The notes under the pieces were generated by a model, which worked only from the letters and a program-made list of their open reading frames with translations, had not been told where the DNA came from and did no database searches. A DNA stretch of 64,000 bases from Rhizophagus irregularis. Its lineage: Eukaryota; Glomeromycota; Glomeromycetes; Glomerales; Glomeraceae. The translations under genes were made by a program, and so were the position numbers. Positions 56,301 to 64,000 of this stretch are shown here, piece by piece. Numbering within the stretch: the first letter of the stretch is position 1; each line of letters begins with the position of its first letter. The stretch covers positions 3,846,501 to 3,910,500 of the forward strand of contig NC_089447.1 in NCBI RefSeq assembly GCF_026210795.1, in the 5' to 3' direction.

Positions 56301-57639
56301 AAAAACTATTAAAAAGAAATAACCAATTTCGTTAAAGAAATCCTTAACAACGTTAAAGTTTTCAAAGATGTGATACTACAGTATATTGTGAAAAAAAAAA
56401 AATTGGTAAATATAATCCATGACTACAATATCAAAAAGTGAGACATGTCGTACGAGATACCCCGGGTACAATTTCAGTACTATAAAGATTTATTATATTT
56501 AATATATTAAAATTTTGAATTTGATTTATAATAACCATTAAAATATGTAATGGAGTATTTTAAGTGGAGTTACTTTTAGGAGTTACTCTTAGAAGGGAGA
56601 TATCTTGTACAAGTGAGATACATTAATACGGATTACAATAGATGGATTGGATTAATTGTTCGAAAGTAATATTTAAGTAAATAATTTGGTGGATAATTGA
56701 TTTATCGTATGAACACCCGACAGTCTGGAGAAAGAAATATTCTCTTTGATCGTTTTCACCGTTTTCAACAATAAGTTTTAGTATTCATGTAATTACTGAA
56801 ATTATAATCTTTGGAATAGTTTAATATAGATTTAGATAGGTAATTATTATTGTATTGTATTTAGGTAATAATGTGCTTGAGGCCATTTGCCATTTGACAG
56901 CCCAGATTGTTGCCCGCGTAAGTGGCACAAATAGATAAATACTATACAACAAGTGTTTAGCCATAGTCTATTTAATGATTTTAATGGTATTGTATGAAGA
57001 AATTAATTATATTAATATATTTATATGTGAATAAATCGGAACATGTGGAGATTAAAATTATTTTGATCGCGTAACCTTATGATTGTGTAACCTTGACCTG
57101 ATTAACTATAAAATACAGTTAATACAGTTTTAAAAAATGATCAATCGATTTCTGCCCCTAGAATGGAATTTTCAGAGCATAGTAAAGGCTTTGGAAGAGA
57201 AAAAGTAAGCGGACATCACGATATCACGTAGATGGATCAAAGTTCCACTTATTATTGATATGTATGGTAGTCTGCCTTTACAGATAGACTGGAAATTATC
57301 AGTGAAAAAAATTGATACTTCTTGAAACACTTGAGTATTTATTTAACAGGAAATTTATTTATAGTTAAAGTGAAAAAAAGCAAAACATGCATCAGTTGCT
57401 GGACTGCTCAAAGTTATTTTAACATCCCTAATGGTCTGACGTTTTTGATTAAAAAAAATTCAATTTTTTATCAACAACAAAAAAATCATTTATCAACAAC
57501 CTTTTTTAAAAAAAATAATTCGTATTTAATTAAAAAATTTAATTATGCCCATCGAATGATCCCGCGCAGCAACTGATTACTTGATAAGACAAAGATGATG
57601 GTGCTATCATTATTCATTAATCCTCCGATAAACATTATG
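56301..57639. other. Non-coding region with repeat fragments
   Basis: Contains GAGATACCCCGGGTAC at 56455 and a related GGGAGATATCTTGTACAAG near 56597, probably ends of dispersed repeats. A short piece (NRFLPLEWNFQSIVKALEEK, about 57140-57205) looks faintly coding. The ORF at 57322-57576 is Lys/Asn/Phe-rich and looks random. Confidence 0.35.
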
Positions 57640-58211
57640 GCAAATTCTGGTAAGAAAAAATCCTTTGGATTGCTTAGGCTTGTTATCAGTTTTAATAATC
57701 TTCTCATGTCCTATATTAGCTCACTATAAACCATGGAAGAAACCATGGAAGAGAAAACAATCTTCACCAGATATTGCTATATATATATCGCCCAACATTG
57801 TTTTATCACCCGATGTTGATATATACAGTATGTGGAAACCCTCATGCACGAATTATATGGGGAGTTGCAAAAACTTCGATGATTGGAATAGAAAGTGAGA
57901 GCTTTGGATGCGATAACAATATGTGAGGATGTGTATTTAAACAAAGTAAAAGCTACACGAAATATCCCCAATTCAATTGATTGGGTATTCAGTATATAGC
58001 ACAGAAGTAATATATGATGTTATCTACAACATCCCCCATGAAATTTGAAAATATGTTGATATTAGGTTTGCTGTTGGACTCTAGGGAAATCAAAGCTGAC
58101 AACATAAATCATTATTTGTCATCAATCATTGATGAATTACTCAGATTTTGGAAAGAAGACTCTTATTTACAAACGGTTTCGTTGAGGAAATCTGCATTAG
58201 CTCCAACTTAA
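57640..58211 (+). pseudogene. Fragment of a Tnp2/CACTA-like transposase
   Basis: Translation pieces include DNINHYLSSIIDELLRFWKE (about 58100-58160) preceded by NMLILGLLLDSREIK. These resemble the stretch of Tnp2 (Transposase_21) proteins in which a glycine- and proline-bearing loop precedes the INHYL-like helix and DELLxLW. Upstream, TICEDVYLNKVKATRNIPNS (57914-57972) may be part of the same protein. Several stops and frame changes separate the parts and no terminal repeats were seen, so only a decayed fragment of this DNA transposon remains. Confidence 0.45.
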
Positions 58212-58372
58212 ATATTCTCCATTTGGCCTTATCTTCAGATCTATTACACAAGCCATCTTGATGACAAGTTACCCACACGCAAAAAGATGTACTGTATATG
58301 ATTGTATGTGACACGGCTATTTATTATTCAACATTTTCGAAATGTTATAATTTTTTTTATTTCTAATATTAG

Positions 58373-58860
58373 GCCAGACTCTTCGAAGATCGTTCTGTAC
58401 GCGACCACACAGCCATTTGGGAAAGGATTACGAATCAAACCCTATGAAGCGATGAATGGACAACAGTGTGGAATTCATTCATTAAACGGGGATATGAAAA
58501 TTTAAGTCGAATGTTTGACGGTCAAGAACGACAACACCATTGCCCATACACAGCATAAATAGATTATTTCGTACGAGGGTTACTGGGCAACAGTGTAGCC
58601 AAAAATGGAGGAACCTCGTAAGGGACTACCATGTAAGTAAATAAATAAAAATACATTCATATAAATTGAATTTATTTGTCTAATACTCCAACTGATTTGA
58701 TATTTAGAATTTTGTCCTTTACCGTAATGGAGTCCCTGGGCGGCGGCTGTGGACGCGTACCGGCCAAAGATACTATAGAGAATTTAGAACGAGATTTTGG
58801 GAAAGGCCAGGTACAGTAAAGGAGCTCCTTCTACAGCTGGATACGCCTACAATTTGAATT
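58373..58860 (+). pseudogene. Relic of a Myb/SANT-like DNA-binding gene
   Basis: Coding-like pieces in order are ARLFEDRSVRDHTAIWERIT (58376 on), then after a stop SDEWTTVWNSFIKRGYENLS and RMFDGQERQHHCPYTA, and then in another frame TRVTGQQCSQKWRNLVRDYH. A GTAAGT...TTTAG intron (58633-58707) follows and leads into NFVLYRNGVPGRRLWTRTGQ. TGQQCSQKWRNLVRDY matches the third helix of Myb/SANT-like (trihelix) domains. The frame is broken at least twice. Such genes are multicopy in glomeromycetes and can accompany DNA transposons. Confidence 0.5.
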
Positions 58861-59597
58861 AAATTCAACGGTCCAAACATCAGAATGAAGAGCATAAAGT
58901 TTATGGTCTCCCTCTTTCCATCAAATAATCATTATAATTGCTTTGGACTTATTTTATGTTTATAAATGTTATTATATTGGATATTTACCAAGGCTCTTGT
59001 ACATACATCAAACAACGAGAGATACATCCAGATGAAACGAACCAAATTGACATTTTTATTAATGTCCACAAAATGGATAGTCTTATAATTATAAAAACAG
59101 AGATGGTTATGGAAATTATAATTGTATTAGATAGAGCGTTTACATTTTTCGTTAGATATCTAAGAAACTTTATTATAATAATTTTTTCGCAAAAAATTCT
59201 TGTTAGTTCTCCAACTTTATTTAAATATTTGTTTGCGTTAACTTATAATTAATGATTGAACTTTACATGACGAAAGATTCTTTTTTGTAATTATAATTTA
59301 TACTTTCCCCTTTTCTAATGTTACAAGCATATACTGTAATTTTCATTTCCATTTTTATTACGCGATTTTACTTCAAGTAGGATAACGAAATTATTATATT
59401 TATTAAGGTTAATTAATAACTTATTGTACAAATAAATACAAATAAATACAGTATATTGGTAAGTTAATTAATAACCTATTGTACAATTAATTATTAAAAA
59501 TATACTACTACTATTATGGCAAATTGATGAAACAAGAATGCTCTTATATGTAAAATTATTAATGCCCATTATGCCCATGATATGTTGGATGTTGTCC
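58861..59597. other. Spacer downstream of the ABC transporter gene
   Basis: The ORF at 58938-59252 is rich in Ile, Lys and Asn and has no recognisable features; not called. The remainder is A/T-rich and should include the 3' UTR of the ABC transporter. Confidence 0.4.
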
Positions 59598-62500
59598 TTA
59601 TGTTTCATTGTTCTTGGAATCATCGCCGCCACTTTTACTCGAACCTTCATTTTCTCCAATGATTTTTCCTTCTGATTCATCTCTTATTTGTTTTTGCCAC
59701 ATTTCATAGTATATACCTATAAAATACATTAATACGTAAATATAATTTAATTTTTAAAATTTACCATCAAATCCTTTAATTGTTTAATTACCATCTCCTC
59801 CGTTTTCTTCGGCTTTTCGAATAAGTTCATCGTGAGTTCCCTAAGAATAATTTCATTAATTATAATTAGTAATTTAACGAAAAAATATTTTCAAAGTGAA
59901 ATTTTTTTTTACCTGTTCAGCAACTTTTCCATCCTTAATGCTAATGAAATCGTTAAATATTATAATTTTAGTTAATATTATAATTATAATAATTATAATT
60001 AGTTAAAAATTCAAAAAAAGTACAAAGTCCAATTTAATACTATGAAAATAAATGACTAACCAAAGAATCAAATCAGCATTAACAATTGTACTCAATCTAT
60101 GTGCAATTACTAAAGTTGTACGATCTTTCGTCATATGTGAAAGAGCATATTGAATTTGTCTTTCTGTGGTAGTATCAAGAGCGGACGTGGCTTCATCGAG
60201 AAGAATTATCTGTATAAATATTCAATAGTTTAAATAGTTTATAAGTAAGTATCCCTTTCAGAAAAAATATTATTGCTAATAAAATATGTTTTGATACATA
60301 CCGGTGGATCCTAATTAAAAAGCAAGATTTGATTTTGATTTTGAATGATGTTATTTTTATGTTAGTAATCAATTTTAATAAAATTTCGCGTAAAAGATAT
60401 GGTTATCTAAATCACCTTTAATATTGTCCTAGCAATAGCAACTCTCTGTTTTTCACCACCACTTAAACGTAGTCCACGTTCTCCCACACGTGTTTCATAT
60501 CCTTTCGTAATAAGATAGAATAAATTAATGCAATTTAAAAAAATATTGTTAATATTTCATTGTACATACCATCAGGGAAATTTAAAATACGATCATGAAT
60601 TTGAGAAGCTTTTGCAGATTTATGAACTTCCTCATCGCTTGCATTGATGTTTCCATAATGAATATTATAGAAAATCGTGTCATTAAATAAAACAGTATCT
60701 TGTGGTACAACTCCAATATTTCTTCGCAAACTTTCTTGTTTAACAGAACGAATATCTTGTCCGTCTATTAATATTCTTCCCGAATTAACGTCATAAAATC
60801 GGAAAAGAAGTCGAAGGATAGTTGATTTTCTACATAGAATATACTCTTATGTTAATTTGTTTTCATGCAATTTAATCATTACATTCATATTTAATATTTA
60901 CCCGCCACCACTAGGACCTACTAAAGCAACTGTTTTTCCTTTTGGAATTTCAAACGAAATACCATCGAGAGCCGTTTGTCTTTGATCATATGCAAATCCA
61001 ACATTCTCTGTTTTTTTTTAAAAAAAAAGGTAATTATTTTAAATTTCTTTCTCTCTATATATACATGTATTCTGAAATGATAAAATTACCGAAAACGACC
61101 GATCCTTCAGTAACTTTCAATTCTGTTGCGTCAGGCGCATCTTGAACACTTTGTTGTTCTTTAAATAATGCAAGCATTTTTTCCATATCAATGAAATTTT
61201 GTTGAATTATACGGTAATATGTTCCAAACCAATTGAGCTACAAATCAAAAGAATAAAAATCAAATATTAATTTTCTTTATGAAATTTAATCTCAATCAAA
61301 GGGTTAAGAATTAAGTAGACTTTTTAACCTACCGGACCGTATAATTGATTGATATAAGTGACAAAGAGAATAAAATCACCAACTCTAAAATCTCCACGAG
61401 CCACTTTCCAAGCACATAACAAACACCCTGCTAATAATCCTATCGTAATAACTAAATTTTGACTAAGATTAAGCATGTTAAGTGTCGCTGATACTTTATA
61501 ATCAGCGACTTGAAACTTGACAATAGCCTCATCATATCTTCTAATTTCAAATTGCTCAGCATTATAATATTTGACAGTCTCAAAATTCAAAAGTGAATCC
61601 ACTAAAATTCATAAACATAAAAAACATAATAAATTAATATTAATTTATAATTTTAATTTTCCAAGAATTTTAAATTATAACAAACCAGCTTTGGATCGCG
61701 CATCATTATCTAAATCAATCATTTCACGTCTGAAACTGGTTCTCCATTCAGTAATCAAAACTGTGACATAAATATAACTTCCCATCGTAATAAAAACTAT
61801 AACCCCAAAAATCCAACCAAATTCGACAACAAAATATATAACTGCTATTACAATGTCAACAAGTACAGGGAAAATCTGAAATATAATTTGATTAAGTAAT
61901 GAAATGATACTATTCGTTCCTCGATCCATAACGCGTAAAACTTCTCCTGTTTTACGATTTATATGATAATCCAATGAAAGCCTAAATAAATTAACAAATT
62001 TATAAATTTTAAAATATAATAAAGATTTTAAAATTACATTACATTATAATTCTTACCCATGCAAATGCTCGAACATTTTGACAGAAATTTCACGGGTTGT
62101 ATACTAGAATTAACATATCATTTTGTTACGAAAAGATTAATATAGTTAAATGGAATATAACGAAAAAAAAACTTATTTTTCTATTTTACCTGGCCAATGG
62201 GAATCCATAGAAAATTTTGCGTTGATTGAATTAGACCAACACCACCTTGCAAAAATCTAAGTAAAACGTATAATGCAATCGATTCCCATGCAAATCTCGC
62301 TATTTATAAGTTTAAAAATTCAGATTATATAAATAACGTGATAAAATATTTTAATATTTAAAACAACTTACGTGGACCATCTTCACCAACCAACTCATTT
62401 GTAATAGTCTTTAATTGTTGTGGAGTCAACACATTTATAATACGTCCAGCAATTAATAAACCAACGCATACAAATACTAAAAATTGTAGTAGAAAGTTCT

Positions 62501-63375
62501 TCTTGGGCCATAAAAATGGTAAAAGACTGCCCATTTTCTCAAAAAAATCAGAAAAGGCACCCTTTTCAGGTTGCCTTTGCTGTTGACCTGTTTGATCAAC
62601 ATTTTCATTAGATGGAAAGGTACCATAAGATGAATCGTCACCAAGAAGTCCTCGACCTGATTCAAAATCTTCTCGGCCAGAAGAGGAGCGAAAGGCATGA
62701 ATCAACGATGCAAAACTTACAATGATGAGTGAAACATAACGAATGGAAGTTATATAAACAAGAGCTTGATCATAAAATGAAATTACATCTCCTAATATTT
62801 ATACATATATGAATCATTAATAACTTAAATCGTTGTAAGTATGTAAATATAATTAATTAATTGTACATACCAGGTTTATTAGATATAAAATGAGTTATCC
62901 AATAATGAAAGATTAACGATTCAGCAGAAAGAGACAAAAAATAAAAGCAATAATTCACTGATGACCATTTTCCCAATTTCTTTCTTTCATAAACCATCAA
63001 TGATAAATTTAAAACCCAAGCTGCCCATGATCCAACTTCATAAAAAACGATATAATTTGAGGTCCAAACTTTAGATTCTAATGCTCTAACGATGATCACG
63101 GCACAATCGGCAAGATAAGAAAGTAATATAAAACCGCTTGTTCCATAAATTATTCGGGATAAAGGCGACAACCGTCGTCTATCTATTAATGGATTATACT
63201 CTATTGTTCGAAGTTTAACTAATCTATACGTGCCAAATAATATTATAAATGATAATAAAAATACCGGGACGAATAAAAATAAAGGGAATAATGAGAACAA
63301 AGAAATTCCAGAAGTTGGGGAAAACAAAACCTTTCCCGGAGATTCGGCCGAAAAAGATACAGGCAAATTTTTCAT
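59598..63375 (-). CDS. HMT1: HMT1/ABCB6-type ABC half-transporter
   Basis: Fifteen exons: 63375-62871, 62791-62372, 62299-62190, 62103-62057, 61981-61686, 61601-61333, 61237-61090, 61007-60902, 60829-60570, 60501-60416, 60310-60302, 60209-60061, 59940-59913, 59840-59792, 59716-59598. They keep phase throughout and give 866 residues. An N-terminal hydrophobic domain (about five helices, residues 20-200) precedes the six-helix core, as in fission yeast Hmt1 and human ABCB6. The nucleotide-binding domain is complete: Walker A GPSGGGKST, Q-loop [10 protein letters not shown], signature LSGGEKQR, Walker [14 protein letters not shown]-loop IAHRLST. Family members move phytochelatin/glutathione-metal conjugates or porphyrins across the vacuolar or mitochondrial membrane. 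Exon 11 is 9 nt (Asp-Pro-Pro). The C-terminus is acidic and Ser-rich. Substrate not shown by sequence. Confidence 0.95.
60302..60310 (-). other. 9-nt microexon of the ABC transporter gene
   Basis: GATCCACCG is preceded by TTTTTAATTAG and followed by GTATGT. It encodes Asp-Pro-Pro, exactly the residues expected between TILK and [12 protein letters not shown] in this family. Skipping it would keep the frame but remove three residues just before Walker B. Confidence 0.9.
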
Positions 63376-64000
63376 GGTTATTTATTATTTCATAAAATTT
63401 TGTCTGGTAATGAGTTATAACGAAAGAGATTGAAGGAAAGATAAAAACTCATCTTCCATCTTTGAAATACATTGTTTGGTTTCACAAGTGTACACTGAAC
63501 AGTAAGGTATTACTAATTACAAAATTTCCTGGACACAACTTGATTGGATGTTAAATCGCGCGATTTTATAATCGCGAATAATATACTTGAATAAAAGTAA
63601 AATTTAATGTAAGTATATGTAATAATCATACATAGAAGAATTTGACCATAAATAGATTGCAGTTCCTACTTCCCAAGTAAAATCTGATAGAATACATAGA
63701 ATACAATAGTTACTATTGCTAGAAGATCTTTCCTTTAAGCATGATCTTCATTTTCATTTAAATGGATTACGGTTAAAAATATTATCCGAAATGTCCGAAT
63801 ATCCGCAGTTTCATCCCAAATAATTGATTAATCTATCCCATAATCCCATAATGAAAAAAACAACCGATTCTATATAAAAAGATAAAAATGTAATTCACAA
63901 TGACTATCTTCAAATGATAAGACGAAAAAATCATAGGAAAGATAACAGAGTAAATTCATAAGTTATTGGTTCATCAAAAGAGTTTTACTATTAGAGTTAT
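63376..64000. other. Upstream region of the ABC transporter gene
   Basis: Holds the transporter promoter and 5' UTR. ATCGCGCGATTTTATAATCGCG at 63554-63575 is a small palindromic cluster of CGCG words. No gene is visible up to the window edge. Confidence 0.4.

Noticed and set aside
59468-59680. Minus-strand ORF overlapping the end of the ABC transporter gene
   Set aside because: Other frame of the transporter's last exon; the spliced frame ending at 59598 matches the family and phase.

Overview
The window looks like nuclear DNA of an arbuscular mycorrhizal fungus, most likely Rhizophagus or a close glomeromycete. The evidence is extreme A+T richness by eye, many short GT-AG introns, long T-tract/A-tract runs, the families present (Cu-only superoxide dismutase, secreted ML-domain protein, F-box/LRR, BTB, kinase with a zinc-ribbon front end, HMT1-type ABC transporter) and abundant decayed or non-autonomous DNA transposons. 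No search could be run, so the organism is an inference. No rRNA, tRNA, CRISPR array or convincing retroelement was seen.

Layout. 1.5-8.3 kb is a gene block: secreted Cu-only SOD, complex I subunit NDUFS6 (both +), and a seven-exon two-RRM protein of the RBMS/MSSP type (-). 9-17.5 kb is a transposon graveyard: two fold-back elements of about 1.1 kb (one with an 8-bp target duplication of hAT type, one flanked by TTAA), smaller MITEs and two decayed gene relics. 17.7-31 kb is the densest block: mitochondrial methionyl-tRNA formyltransferase, an arrestin-like protein, a TRM61/TrmI-type tRNA m1A58 methyltransferase with an acidic minisatellite tail, CRIPT (divergent from the methyltransferase over 152 bp), glutaryl-CoA dehydrogenase, an F-box/LRR protein and a BTB protein.

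31-42 kb is mostly non-coding: a decayed protein kinase, an aspartyl-protease-like membrane protein, MITEs, and a membrane-protein relic into which a small long-TIR element has inserted. 43 kb holds a secreted ML-domain protein and 47 kb a small coiled-coil gene. 47.4-52.6 kb is A/T-rich low-complexity DNA. 52.7-54.1 kb is a protein kinase whose C-terminal codons run into a local repeat. 55.3-56.3 kb holds a self-complementary element built of a GTCCGGAAATT-like unit and a stray copy of the ABC transporter's last exon. 57.6-58.9 kb holds relics of a Tnp2-like transposase and a Myb/SANT-like gene. 59.6-63.4 kb is a complete 15-exon HMT1/ABCB6-type half transporter with a 9-nt microexon.

Several genes are mitochondrial (NDUFS6, formyltransferase, probably the m1A methyltransferase, glutaryl-CoA dehydrogenase), but they are unlinked functionally and are not a cluster. 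I found no clear multi-gene system of a new kind. The most notable items are the microexon, the Cu-only SOD, the fold-back elements with readable target duplications and the repeat-coded protein tails. Exon coordinates were worked out by hand from splice signals, reading-frame phase and family similarity.
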